This document shows positions 22,940 to 31,593 of a stretch of 51,007 nucleotides of DNA, piece after piece. The notes below the pieces were generated by a model. The model did no database searches. It had not been told where the DNA came from and saw only the letters and a list, made by a program, of their open reading frames with translations. Both the position numbers and the translations under genes were made by a program. The stretch's first letter is position 1. Each line of letters opens with the position of its first letter. Source of the DNA: Bacteroidales bacterium (GTDB taxonomy: Bacteria; Bacteroidota; Bacteroidia; Bacteroidales; P3); contig JAUNHX010000014.1 in assembly GCA_030523765.1 (NCBI GenBank), positions 1 through 51,007 on the forward strand. Direction: 5' to 3'.

Positions 22940-25900
22940 TTATTCTTCTAATCCACGTCCGTGGCAGTTCTTATATTTCTTACCACTACCGCAAGGACAA
23001 GGGTCGTTGCGACCCACCTTCTTCTCAACATGAACCGGTTGGGGCTTTTGGCGTTCCTGAGTATTCTGACCTGGACGCTGCTGATTGTCGCTACGGCTAG
23101 TACGGAGGTGACGGCTGTCACTTTGCGGCAAACGGGCTTCATGCACCTCGCTCTCCTGTTGGATGGGCAGCGAAGCACGACTGAGGAAGGAACTGATATC
23201 GCGATTGATATCGAGCAACATCTTCTCGAAGAGGTTGAACGATTCGAACTTATAGATCAACAGAGGATCTTTCTGCTCATAGCTAGCGTTCTGAACGCTA
23301 GTACGGAGGTCATCCAACTCACGGAGGTGCTCTTTCCAGTAGTCGTCGATAATGGCGAGGGTGATGCCCTTCTGTATGCTATTCTCCATTTCGCGGCCCT
23401 CGGTCTCGTAGGCCTTCTGTACGGGGACAACAACATTGAGCGTCTTCTTTCCATCGGTGATGGGGAAGGCAATATTGAGGTACTGCGTATTGTCGTGAAC
23501 ATTCTTGATGAAGGGATATGCCAACTGACAAATACGGATCATACGGGCTTTGAAATTGTCGTAGGTGAGATGGTAAAGCTTATCAATAGCCACATCGCGT
23601 TTTACACCAAACATCTCGTCCTCTTCGAAGGGAAGATCGACAGCGAAGGTACGGATAATATCGAGTTTAAGTCCTTCGAAGTCACGATTTTGACGGGCAT
23701 CATTATAAATAACTTCACAAGTATCGTAGAAGGTGTTGCTAATATCGATGGGCAGACGATCGCCATAGAGAGCGTTGCGACGTTTATTGTAGATAACAGT
23801 ACGCTGATTGTTCATGACATCATCATACTCCAGCAAACGTTTACGGATACCGAAGTTATTCTCTTCTACCTTCTTTTGTGCACGCTCAATCTGCTTGGTG
23901 ATCATAGAGTGTTGAATCATTTCACCCTCTTGAAGACCCATCTGGTCCATGATTTTGGCGATACGTTCTGAACCGAACAGACGCATAAGATCGTCCTCAA
24001 GCGAGACGAAGAAGAGCGAAGAACCGGGGTCACCCTGACGTCCGGCACGACCACGCAACTGGCGGTCGACACGACGGCTTTCGTGACGTTCGGTACCAAT
24101 GATGGCCAAACCACCAGCCTCACGTACACCCTCTTTCAGCTTGATGTCGGTACCACGACCAGCCATGTTAGTGGCAATAGTAACTTTCCCTGCTTCACCT
24201 GCTTCGGCAACGATATCGGCCTCTTTCTTGTGGAGTTTAGCATTCAACACATTGTGAGGAATTTTACGCATTTTAAGCATTTTGCTTAACAGCTCTGAGG
24301 TTTCAACCGATGTAGTACCCACCAATACGGGACGTCCTTTCTTGATGAGATCTTCGATTTCAGCGATAACAGCTGCGAACTTTTCACGTTTGGTTTTGTA
24401 TATCACATCGTCCATATCGTTGCGGGCAATAGGACGATTGGTGGGGATCACCACAACATCGAGTTTATAGATGTTCCAAAACTCACCGGCCTCTGTTTCG
24501 GCTGTACCAGTCATACCGGCTAGTTTCTTGTACATACGGAAGTAGTTCTGCAGGGTGATGGTGGCATAGGTCTGGGTAGCTGCCTCCACTTTGGCACTCT
24601 CCTTGGCTTCGACTGCCTGATGAAGACCATCGCTCCAACGACGCCCCTCCATGATACGGCCTGTCTGTTCGTCGACAATCTTTACCTGATTGTCTTCAGT
24701 AACAATATAATCCACATCGCGTTCGAAGAGGGTGTAGGCTTTGAGCAGCTGATCGACAGTATGAACACGGTCGCTCTGAATAGCGAAGTCGCTCATGATC
24801 TGTTCTTTCTTGGATGCCTTTTCCTCAGCACTCAGATCGCTGTGTTCTAATTCGGCCAACTCACTTCCCACATCGGGCAACTGATAGAATTTACGATCCT
24901 CGCCCATCTCGGCAAGATAGTCCATACCTTTGTCGGTAAGTTCCACCTGACGGTTCTTCTCGTCAACCACGAAATAGAGATCATCGTCGATGATATGCAT
25001 ATATTTGTTCTGCTCCTGCATATAGAAATTCTCGGTGCGAGTGAGCAGCTGTTTGATACCCGTTTCGGAGAGGTACTTGATAAGCGCTTTGTTCTTGGGC
25101 ATACCGCGGTAAACACGTAGCAGTGCTTTTGCACCTTCCTCTTCAGGTTTTATTTCTAAGTTATTGCCAATCAAACGACGGGCATCGGCTAGCACTTGAG
25201 TGAGCATTACTCGCTGCACGTTGTAGAGCTTTTCGATAACAGGTTTGAATTTGTTGAACTCCTGATCATCGTCGCCTTTGCCAGTAGGTCCACTGATGAT
25301 AAGGGGGGTACGAGCATCGTCGATAAGTACCGAGTCGACCTCGTCAACGATAGCATAGTTGTGGGAACGCTGAACCAACTCGTTGGTGTTGCGGCTCATG
25401 TTATCGCGCAGATAGTCGAAACCAAACTCGTTGTTGGTACCATAGGTGATATCAGCATTATAGGCAGCTTTACGCTCATCGCTGTGAGGCTCATATTTAT
25501 CAATACAGTCGACTGTCAGTCCGTGAAATTCGAACAGCATACCCATCCATTCGGAGTCGCGCTTAGCCAGATAGTCGTTGACAGTAACTACGTGCACTCC
25601 TTTACCTGGCAATGCATTGAGGTATACAGGCAGCGTAGCCACCAACGTCTTTCCCTCACCTGTAGCCATCTCAGCAATTTTACCACTATGGAGCACAGCA
25701 CCACCAATGAGCTGTACATCGTAGTGCACCATATCCCAGGTGATCATATTACCACCAGCCATCCAAGAGTGATTATAGTAGGCTTTGTCGCCACGAATGT
25801 TGACACTATCCATACGTGCTGCTAAGTCACGATCGTGATCGGTAGCGGTTACCTCTACCTCTTCGTTTTCAGCAAAGCGACGGGCTGTATCCTTAACAAC

Positions 25901-26239
25901 AGCGAAAGCTTCGGGGAGAATATGATTCAGTATATCTTGCGTCTTATCGTAACTAATCTTTTCCAGTTCTTCAATTCGCTTATATATCTCTTCCTTCTCA
26001 CTTACTGGCATCTCATAGTCCTCATCAAGGCGTTGGCGTAACTGTGCAAGTTCGTTCTCTTCAGTTTCGGTTTCTTTGCGAATCAGCTCTTTAAACTCTA
26101 TAGTCTTAGCACGTAGTTCATCGTTGGAGAGTTGCTTAATAGAGGGATATACTTCGAGAGTCTTATCGAGGAACGGTTTCACCTCTTTGAGGTCACGGTC
26201 CGACTTAGAACCGAATAGTTTCTTTAAGAAATTTGCCAT
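22940..26239 (-). CDS. secA: Preprotein translocase ATPase SecA
   Basis: This 1099-residue motor drives preproteins through SecYEG. It shows the Walker A motif [15 protein letters not shown], the DEAD-type box [18 protein letters not shown], the helicase motif [12 protein letters not shown] and the Q/R finger region [18 protein letters not shown]. The C-terminus carries the zinc-binding SEC-C motif, [17 protein letters not shown], which binds SecB or ribosomes. Length beyond 900 residues is due to an insert in the preprotein-binding region that is usual in Bacteroidota. It is transcribed from its own promoter (-7 at 26328-26335). Confidence 0.97.
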   Translation of the reverse strand: MANFLKKLFGSKSDRDLKEVKPFLDKTLEVYPSIKQLSNDELRAKTIEFKELIRKETETEENELAQLRQRLDEDYEMPVSEKEEIYKRIEELEKISYDKTQDILNHILPEAFAVVKDTARRFAENEEVEVTATDHDRDLAARMDSVNIRGDKAYYNHSWMAGGNMITWDMVHYDVQLIGGAVLHSGKIAEMATGEGKTLVATLPVYLNALPGKGVHVVTVNDYLAKRDSEWMGMLFEFHGLTVDCIDKYEPHSDERKAAYNADITYGTNNEFGFDYLRDNMSRNTNELVQRSHNYAIVDEVDSVLIDDARTPLIISGPTGKGDDDQEFNKFKPVIEKLYNVQRVMLTQVLADARRLIGNNLEIKPEEEGAKALLRVYRGMPKNKALIKYLSETGIKQLLTRTENFYMQEQNKYMHIIDDDLYFVVDEKNRQVELTDKGMDYLAEMGEDRKFYQLPDVGSELAELEHSDLSAEEKASKKEQIMSDFAIQSDRVHTVDQLLKAYTLFERDVDYIVTEDNQVKIVDEQTGRIMEGRRWSDGLHQAVEAKESAKVEAATQTYATITLQNYFRMYKKLAGMTGTAETEAGEFWNIYKLDVVVIPTNRPIARNDMDDVIYKTKREKFAAVIAEIEDLIKKGRPVLVGTTSVETSELLSKMLKMRKIPHNVLNAKLHKKEADIVAEAGEAGKVTIATNMAGRGTDIKLKEGVREAGGLAIIGTERHESRRVDRQLRGRAGRQGDPGSSLFFVSLEDDLMRLFGSERIAKIMDQMGLQEGEMIQHSMITKQIERAQKKVEENNFGIRKRLLEYDDVMNNQRTVIYNKRRNALYGDRLPIDISNTFYDTCEVIYNDARQNRDFEGLKLDIIRTFAVDLPFEEDEMFGVKRDVAIDKLYHLTYDNFKARMIRICQLAYPFIKNVHDNTQYLNIAFPITDGKKTLNVVVPVQKAYETEGREMENSIQKGITLAIIDDYWKEHLRELDDLRTSVQNASYEQKDPLLIYKFESFNLFEKMLLDINRDISSFLSRASLPIQQESEVHEARLPQSDSRHLRTSRSDNQQRPGQNTQERQKPQPVHVEKKVGRNDPCPCGSGKKYKNCHGRGLEE

Positions 26240-26302
26240 TTTTATCTATAAAATTATTATCGTTATCTTTTTTATTATTATGAGTAACAAATGAATAAAT
26301 CC

Positions 26303-26319
26303 TATAGGTAACACCTATA
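26303..26319. promoter_or_regulatory. Palindrome in the secA leader
   Basis: TATAGGT (26303-26309) and ACCTATA (26313-26319) form an inverted repeat with a 3-base spacer just downstream of the secA -7 box, so it would overlap or follow the transcription start. It may be an operator; no known regulator is assigned. Confidence 0.3.
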
Positions 26320-26327
26320 CGATAGCG

Positions 26328-26335
26328 CAAAGATA
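26328..26335 (-). promoter_or_regulatory. Promoter -7 box of secA
   Basis: The minus strand reads TATCTTTG (TAnnTTTG consensus), 88 bases upstream of the secA ATG. No clear -33 element was seen. Confidence 0.6.
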
Positions 26336-26448
26336 ATGTTTTTTTTTTAATAATCTGTAATTTTTATTTATTCTTCTCCATGCTAGCCTTTTCGCCTATC
26401 AAAACATAGAGCACTTCGACCTAGTCGAATCGTATACACTGAACGAAA

Positions 26449-26484
26449 AAGTCCCACCCCTATGGTGATGATGGAGTGGGACTT
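26449..26484 (-). terminator. Intrinsic terminator of the glmM-pspC unit
   Basis: On the minus strand AAGTCCCAC pairs with GTGGGACTT around an 18-base loop and runs into TTT, starting 9 bases past the pspC stop. Confidence 0.75.
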
Positions 26485-26492
26485 ATGATTAT

Positions 26493-26717
26493 TCAATTAC
26501 GGTATGTTGGTTCGTTGCTCTGACTGTCGGGGTTTTTCATCACAATCCAAAGTATGAGGTAGAGCAGAAATCCACCACCAATAAAGAGAAGCAGAAGAAG
26601 GAATACCAACCTCACTGCCACCACATCGATATCGAAATACCGGGCTATACCATCACATACACCAGCAATCATTTTTTTGGGTCCTTTACAGAACCTCTTT
26701 TCATTGTTGTAAGGCAT
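26493..26717 (-). CDS. PspC domain membrane protein
   Basis: This is a 74-residue protein, essentially a bare PspC domain: RFCKGPKKMIAGVCDGIARYFDID followed by a hydrophobic segment (LVFLLLLLFIGGGFLLYLILWIVM) and a short polar tail. PspC in Proteobacteria is an inner-membrane partner of the phage-shock response; stand-alone small PspC proteins are common in Bacteroidota with unknown role, probably in envelope stress. It lies 56 bases downstream of glmM on the same strand, with a terminator directly after it, so it is likely co-transcribed with glmM. Confidence 0.92.
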   Translation of the reverse strand: MPYNNEKRFCKGPKKMIAGVCDGIARYFDIDVVAVRLVFLLLLLFIGGGFLLYLILWIVMKNPDSQSNEPTYRN

Positions 26718-26773
26718 AACAAAAAAGTCTTATGTATAAATACTATATTTGATTCCAACTGTAATTCTAGAAA

Positions 26774-28183
26774 CTACATGCACTTCTCAATATCGGCAAT
26801 TATCTTCTTAGCCAACTGATCGGCCTCAGCTTCAGTATGAGCCTCGCAGTAAATACGGATAATCGGTTCGGTATTACTTTTGCGCAGATGAGCCCACGAG
26901 TCAGCAAAATCAATTTTCACACCATCGATAGTGCTTACCCCTTGTACCTTCATACCATCAACCTCAGCGACACCATATTTCTTGGCCATTGCACGGAGGA
27001 TAGCATCAACATCCATATCGGGGGTGAGATCTTTACGATTTTTGGAGATGACATAGGAGGGATAGGTGGCTCGCAATTGACTTGCCTTCATTCCCTTCTT
27101 AGCTAAGAGGGTGAGGAAGAGTGCTACTCCTACCAATGCATCGCGACCATAGTGCAATGCAGGATAAATCACACCGCCATTGCCTTCACCACCAATCACT
27201 GCATTGGTTTCACGCATTAGGGTGGTTACATTCACTTCACCTACGGCACTGGCAGCATAGGTAAGACCCCGCGCCTCGGTAATATCACGTAAAGCACGGG
27301 TAGAAGACATATTCGATACAGTATTGCCTGGGGTATGCGACAGCACATAGTCGGCCACCGATACCAAGGTATACTCCTCACCAAACATTTCGCCCGTTTC
27401 ACATATCAGCGCCAAACGATCTACATCGGGGTCAACCACAATACCCAAATCGCACTTCTTTGCAGGTACCAAAGCAGCTATATCGGTCAGATTTTGGGGT
27501 ATGGGTTCGGGGTTGTGGGCAAAATTACCTGTAGGATCGCAGTTCAGCTCTTCCACCTGTTCCACTCCTAAGGCACGGAGCAGACGGGGAATAGCGATAC
27601 CTCCCGTAGAGTTGACAGCATCGACTGCCACATGGAAATTGGCCTTGCGAATAGCTTCCACATCAACCAACGGCAGTTGTAGTACCCGTTGGATATGTTC
27701 GTCGATAGTATTCAGATTCTCAGTAACCTGACCCAGTTGCTCGACATCTGCATAGGTCAGTTCGTCGCTTTCCGCCAAACGAAGTACTTCGTTGCCTTCA
27801 GCAGCATCAATAAACTCGCCACGTGCATTGAGCAGTTTCAGTGCATTCCAATGACGGGGGTTGTGGCTAGCGGTAATGATGATACCACCATCAGCATGAT
27901 GGTCTATCACTGTCATCTCAGTGGTGGGAGTGGTTGAAAGACCAGTTTCCAACACGTCAATACCCATTCCAATCAGGGTACCCACCACCAAACGATCTAC
28001 CATTGCTCCCGATAAACGGGCATCGCGACCCACTACGAGTGTGAGACGTTTTGAGGGATTTTGACGTTGAAGGAAAGTAGCAAAAGCGGTGGTGAACTTC
28101 ACCACATCGATAGGACTCAAACCATCGCCTGGATGACCACCGATGGTACCACGAATGCCTGATATAGATTTAATTAATGACAT
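26774..28183 (-). CDS. glmM: Phosphoglucosamine mutase
   Basis: This 469-residue alpha-D-phosphohexomutase probably converts glucosamine-6-phosphate to glucosamine-1-phosphate for UDP-GlcNAc and hence peptidoglycan and LPS. The active-site phosphoserine is Ser106 in ITASHNPRHWNALK; the Mg loop is DPDVDR (251-256); the sugar-binding loop is GEGNGGVI; and the phosphate-binding end is SNTEPIIRIY. The frame is open to 28255, but ATG at 28183 (MSLIKSISGIRGTIGG) is the family start. The GNGG sugar loop differs from the ESGH of E. coli GlmM, so phosphoglucomutase or phosphomannomutase activity is not excluded. Confidence 0.9.
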   Translation of the reverse strand: MSLIKSISGIRGTIGGHPGDGLSPIDVVKFTTAFATFLQRQNPSKRLTLVVGRDARLSGAMVDRLVVGTLIGMGIDVLETGLSTTPTTEMTVIDHHADGGIIITASHNPRHWNALKLLNARGEFIDAAEGNEVLRLAESDELTYADVEQLGQVTENLNTIDEHIQRVLQLPLVDVEAIRKANFHVAVDAVNSTGGIAIPRLLRALGVEQVEELNCDPTGNFAHNPEPIPQNLTDIAALVPAKKCDLGIVVDPDVDRLALICETGEMFGEEYTLVSVADYVLSHTPGNTVSNMSSTRALRDITEARGLTYAASAVGEVNVTTLMRETNAVIGGEGNGGVIYPALHYGRDALVGVALFLTLLAKKGMKASQLRATYPSYVISKNRKDLTPDMDVDAILRAMAKKYGVAEVDGMKVQGVSTIDGVKIDFADSWAHLRKSNTEPIIRIYCEAHTEAEADQLAKKIIADIEKCM

Positions 28184-28252
28184 ACTATTTTTTATTGTTT
28201 TATAATATTTTACACCATGTTTTGCAACAACGTTACGATGATATTGCGAATG

Positions 28253-28260
28253 CAAAAATA
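28253..28260 (-). promoter_or_regulatory. Promoter -7 box of glmM
   Basis: The minus strand reads TATTTTTG, 69 bases upstream of the glmM ATG, divergent from the promoter at 28326. Confidence 0.6.
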
Positions 28261-28325
28261 CAAATAATAATTGATTAATGAAGAGAATTCTTTTGCATTT
28301 CTGCTGTTAAAAGCAAAAAAAAGTG

Positions 28326-28333
28326 TATTTTTG
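28326..28333 (+). promoter_or_regulatory. Promoter -7 box of the first T9SS type B gene
   Basis: TATTTTTG matches TAnnTTTG. It lies inside the longest open frame (GTG at 28323), which shows that the real start must be downstream, at 28344 or 28359. Confidence 0.65.
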
Positions 28334-28343
28334 CATCCGCAAC

Positions 28344-29984
28344 ATGACACTGAAGAAAATGTATATAGTATGCCAATGGCTGTTATCTACGACAGTTTCG
28401 CTGTGGGCTTCTCCCCTTACAGCTACTGCATTACAGCCTCCTCCTCCCTATTCGGATACCATCGTAGTACAGGGCTGTGACAGTGTATGGAGCCACAACA
28501 CCTTTTTCTTTGCCGATACCTTGCTATCCGATTCAATCAATACTGACACCATACTATACACATTCGTGGTAGTTCACCCCTCATATCTGCGTGTCGATAG
28601 TGTCAATGTGTGCGATAACTACACATGGCTTGAAACGGGTTTCACTTATTATGCTTCCACCCAAAAGACAGTTACTCGCACTAGTATCGATGGTTGCGAC
28701 AGTATATGCCAACTAGTACTTAACCTTCGCCATTCTACCACCTCAAGCAATGAATTTAGCGGATGCGATAGTGCCACCTGGGAGGGGCTTCTTTTCTACT
28801 ATCCTTACGGCTCAACCTCCTATGCTTTTGTGATTGATACCACCCTTTCCTTGACTAACGCTCAGGGATGTGACGGTTCGAAGAGTCTTCACCTTACCCT
28901 CTATCCCTCTTATCAAGATACGTTAAGTGCCACATCTTGCGACGAATACACATGGCAACGCACGGGACAGACATTCCACACCTCTGGCTTTTTCCGACAG
29001 GATCTTCCCACCACTCATGGGTGCGATTCGTCGTCTATTCTTATCCTCACTATTGTTCACAGTTATGTGCACGAGATACGAGATAGTTTCTGTATTGGCA
29101 GCACTTATCAGTTCTACGACCGCACCCTCACCCACGGGGGGAGCTATCATCAAGACTATGTGAGTGCCGTATGGCCTTACTGTGATAGCATTGAAGTATT
29201 GATACTCTATCAACTACAACGACCCCAGATCACGATCGAACACTCCTTCGATTGCGACTCGTTGAAACACTATATTGGGGCAGGTACCCCTGTCAGTTAT
29301 CATAGATGGAGTGCTGAACCTCCCGACCCACGATTGGATGAACATGTTTCCGACTTCTGGATTAGGGTCAATCCGACTGTCCCAACGGTCTACACTTTTT
29401 ATGCTGATTATAAAGAGGAAGAAACCTGCCCTAGCAGCAAACAGATTACCATCCTTCCCATTACTCGTCCTAAGGCTGTTATTGAATCCGAACCTTCGGT
29501 ACTAACACCTAAACGACCTATGTTAACACTACGCGATCGAAGTAGCAACGCATCATGGCGCGAGTGGTTTATCGATGATCAGTTCTTCTCTTATGCTGTA
29601 GCCCCTACCTATACCACCAATTTCTCATCAGACAGCATCACCATCTTGCTTGTGGCACATAATGATTTCTGTACCGATAGCGATTCGGTTTATATTCGTG
29701 TTATCAACGAAACACTCTGGATTCCCAATGCCATTACCCCCAACCAGTTGACCAACAATCGCTTCGTGATTCAAGGCGACGGTATTGCCTCTTTCTCTAT
29801 TGATATTTATGATCGTCGCGGTATTCAAATATTCCACTCGAACAACATCGAAGACAGTTGGGATGGGACCTATGGAGGAGAGCTTGTTGCTCCATGCAAC
29901 TATATGTATTATATCACCTATACTACCGAGGCCCAACCTCGCACTATCTTAAGACGGAGAGGAGCCGTACTAGTGATAAGATAA
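28344..29984 (+). CDS. T9SS type B cargo protein with Cys-Asp-Ser modules
   Basis: This is about 546 residues starting at ATG 28344 (MTLKKMYIVCQW...); ATG 28359 is an alternative. A signal peptide is followed by three to four modules of roughly 50-60 residues, each opening with C-D-x-Y/A-T-W (CDNYTWLETG, CDSATWEG, CDEYTWQRTG) and closing with GCDS..L.LTL. Then come less regular beta-rich segments. The last 90 residues, from LWIPNAITPNQLTNNRFVI to the end, form a T9SS type B (gliding-motility CHU-type) sorting domain, so the product is probably delivered to the surface. The modules resemble adhesin repeats, but no ligand can be named. Downstream genes on the same strand begin after 80 bases. 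Confidence 0.82.
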   Translation: MTLKKMYIVCQWLLSTTVSLWASPLTATALQPPPPYSDTIVVQGCDSVWSHNTFFFADTLLSDSINTDTILYTFVVVHPSYLRVDSVNVCDNYTWLETGFTYYASTQKTVTRTSIDGCDSICQLVLNLRHSTTSSNEFSGCDSATWEGLLFYYPYGSTSYAFVIDTTLSLTNAQGCDGSKSLHLTLYPSYQDTLSATSCDEYTWQRTGQTFHTSGFFRQDLPTTHGCDSSSILILTIVHSYVHEIRDSFCIGSTYQFYDRTLTHGGSYHQDYVSAVWPYCDSIEVLILYQLQRPQITIEHSFDCDSLKHYIGAGTPVSYHRWSAEPPDPRLDEHVSDFWIRVNPTVPTVYTFYADYKEEETCPSSKQITILPITRPKAVIESEPSVLTPKRPMLTLRDRSSNASWREWFIDDQFFSYAVAPTYTTNFSSDSITILLVAHNDFCTDSDSVYIRVINETLWIPNAITPNQLTNNRFVIQGDGIASFSIDIYDRRGIQIFHSNNIEDSWDGTYGGELVAPCNYMYYITYTTEAQPRTILRRRGAVLVIR

Positions 29985-30064
29985 TAGTCTTAGGCAATAA
30001 AATATATAATTATTCGTTATCTTCAGCAACAATACAAGAATAGAATACGAAATAAATAAGAATA

Positions 30065-30688
30065 ATGGATCAATTCTCAACCGATTTCATAACATTCCTA
30101 CAGTCCAAAGGCTGGTATGATGCCGCCATGAGCGACGATGAGGTAGTATTCTTCTCCTATGAGGGTGAAGGATATTTCTATATGATTACCGACAATGGAC
30201 AAACACCTGACTATCTGAGTATCATGACAGTACCCTACCATATACCCGACAGTGCTGTCGACTTTTTCTGCAAATTGGCTGTCAAATTAAACAATCTTCA
30301 CGATAAAACTACCATAGGTATCTTCGCCAAACAATTTGCTCAGGGTATTGATGATAATCTGTTGTATTATCAGTTTACTGTTCCTAAAGCTTTAATGACT
30401 AACTACGAACTAGCGGTTCAGATTGGTTGCCAAGCGCTGCAAGAAACACAACGTGATTTCGATGCAGAAGTGAACCGTTATATCGATTTAGAGCACTCCT
30501 CTGGTGATCAGTGGATATTCCTCAACGAACCCAAAGAGAATAATCACGGCCACTGCTGCGGTGATCATCACCATGGTGAAGGTGAATGTTGTGGTGGTCA
30601 TCATCATGGTGAAGGTGAATGCTGCGGTGGTCATCATCACGATGAAGAAGGCGAATCTCATTGCTGCTGCCACCATAACGAGCAGTAG
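30065..30688 (+). CDS. YbjN-like protein with His/Cys/Glu repeat tail
   Basis: This is a 207-residue cytoplasmic-type protein without a signal peptide. Residues 1-158 look like a small alpha/beta YbjN or secretion-chaperone-like fold (FITFLQSKGWYDAAMSDDEV; IMTVPYHIPDSAVDFFCKLA); this match is tentative. Residues 161-207 are a metal-binding-type tail with 14 His, 9 Cys and 8 Glu, including two exact copies of HHHGEGECCGG and a third degenerate one. Such tails bind Ni, Zn, Cu or Co in metallochaperones and storage proteins. The tail is coded by 33-base tandem repeats (30566-30631). No metal-enzyme gene is adjacent, so the metal and partner are unknown. Confidence 0.78.
   Translation: MDQFSTDFITFLQSKGWYDAAMSDDEVVFFSYEGEGYFYMITDNGQTPDYLSIMTVPYHIPDSAVDFFCKLAVKLNNLHDKTTIGIFAKQFAQGIDDNLLYYQFTVPKALMTNYELAVQIGCQALQETQRDFDAEVNRYIDLEHSSGDQWIFLNEPKENNHGHCCGDHHHGEGECCGGHHHGEGECCGGHHHDEEGESHCCCHHNEQ
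30566..30664 (+). repeat. 33-base in-frame tandem repeat coding HHHGEGECCGG
   Basis: Unit one is 30566-30598 and unit two 30599-30631; they differ at three synonymous positions (for example TGTTGT against TGCTGC). A third copy starting CATCATCAC diverges after three codons. Tandem repeats of this kind can change copy number by slippage. Confidence 0.9.
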
Positions 30689-30728
30689 CCTTTGAAAAGA
30701 AAAAAATTCACTATTGGAATCTTTTTCT

Positions 30729-30736
30729 TAACTTTG
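30729..30736 (+). promoter_or_regulatory. Promoter -7 box upstream of the 30803 gene
   Basis: TAACTTTG matches TAnnTTTG, 66 bases before the ATG at 30803. No well-spaced -33 element was seen. Confidence 0.5.
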
Positions 30737-30802
30737 CCGTCTGATATTAGATGCAATATATTAAGAACAAAAGGTACTAAACCATATAAAGTACAATAGG
30801 TT

Positions 30803-31582
30803 ATGAATATGAAAAGTTTTTTTATAGCAACCCTTTTTATAGTGCTATGCACCAGTGTGTCGGCTCAACAATACCGTTCCGACGTAAAAATCGATGGTCT
30901 TCGTGGCAACGTTAACGTAGTTGACCAAACCCTTTACGAAGCTAAGGTATATGATGGACAGATGCAACGCGGAGAGGTATTGGAACATATACAAACTCTT
31001 TACACCTCGCGCGGTTATCGTAAAAGCATGACCTACCTCTCTACTGCCGAAGATATTATTTTCCGTACCCGATACAAACACGATGGTTTCGGTTTAGTTA
31101 CCCTAGAACATATTGTAGATCCCGCCGAAAACATTATTGGCCGTACCTATTATATTTACGATCAAAACAATATCCTTACCGAGAGCTATGTGGAGGATGC
31201 TGAACGACAGACCGAAAGCCGTATCCGATATAAGTACAACGGCAACGGACAAGTGTCGCAACTCAGTTTCAACGATCCCTTCAACAATATCTATAAACGG
31301 GAGGTATATACCTATGCCCCCAATGGAGAAATCCGTATTGCAGTGGTTTACGATAGCGAGAACCACAAAGTATTTGAACGCCGCTACGAATACGACGAAC
31401 ACAATCAACCGGTAAGTTATACCCTCTATGACTACACAGAGGTGGAGCCCGAGGTATTCATCACCCTTTATCGTTACCGTTACGATGATCAAGGCAATTG
31501 GGTACAACGTACTGAATACACCCTTGAAGGCGATAAAGCCACTCCCAATTATATTGTGGAGCGCAAACTGACCTATTTCTAA
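30803..31582 (+). CDS. Exported YD/RHS-repeat-like protein
   Basis: This is a 259-residue protein with a signal peptide (MNMKSFFIATLFIVLCTSVSAQ); ATG 30809 is a possible second start. The mature part is a run of short beta strands of the form Y-x-Y-D/N-x-x-N/G-x-hydrophobic (YYIYDQNNILTESYV, RYKYNGNGQVSQL, YTYAPNGEIRIAV, RYEYDEHNQPVSY, YRYRYDDQGNWVQR), i.e. YD or RHS-like repeats of about 25-30 residues. There is no toxin tail and no DUF core domain, so it is unlikely to be a polymorphic toxin; it is more probably a small surface or periplasmic beta-structure. It ends 11 bases before the next T9SS gene and is probably co-transcribed with it. Confidence 0.8.
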   Translation: MNMKSFFIATLFIVLCTSVSAQQYRSDVKIDGLRGNVNVVDQTLYEAKVYDGQMQRGEVLEHIQTLYTSRGYRKSMTYLSTAEDIIFRTRYKHDGFGLVTLEHIVDPAENIIGRTYYIYDQNNILTESYVEDAERQTESRIRYKYNGNGQVSQLSFNDPFNNIYKREVYTYAPNGEIRIAVVYDSENHKVFERRYEYDEHNQPVSYTLYDYTEVEPEVFITLYRYRYDDQGNWVQRTEYTLEGDKATPNYIVERKLTYF

Positions 31583-31593
31583 TTGGCAAGTGA

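Noticed and set aside
22961..23971. 336-codon open frame antisense to secA
   Set aside because: It lies wholly inside secA in an antisense frame, has no recognisable domain, and its composition follows the codon pattern of secA.
30566..30664. CRISPR-like repeat
   Set aside because: The units are directly adjacent with no spacers and keep a coding frame; it is a coding tandem repeat.
30803..31582. Rhs/YD polymorphic toxin
   Set aside because: The protein is short, has no hypervariable toxin tail and no immunity gene next to it; only the YD-type strands are shared.
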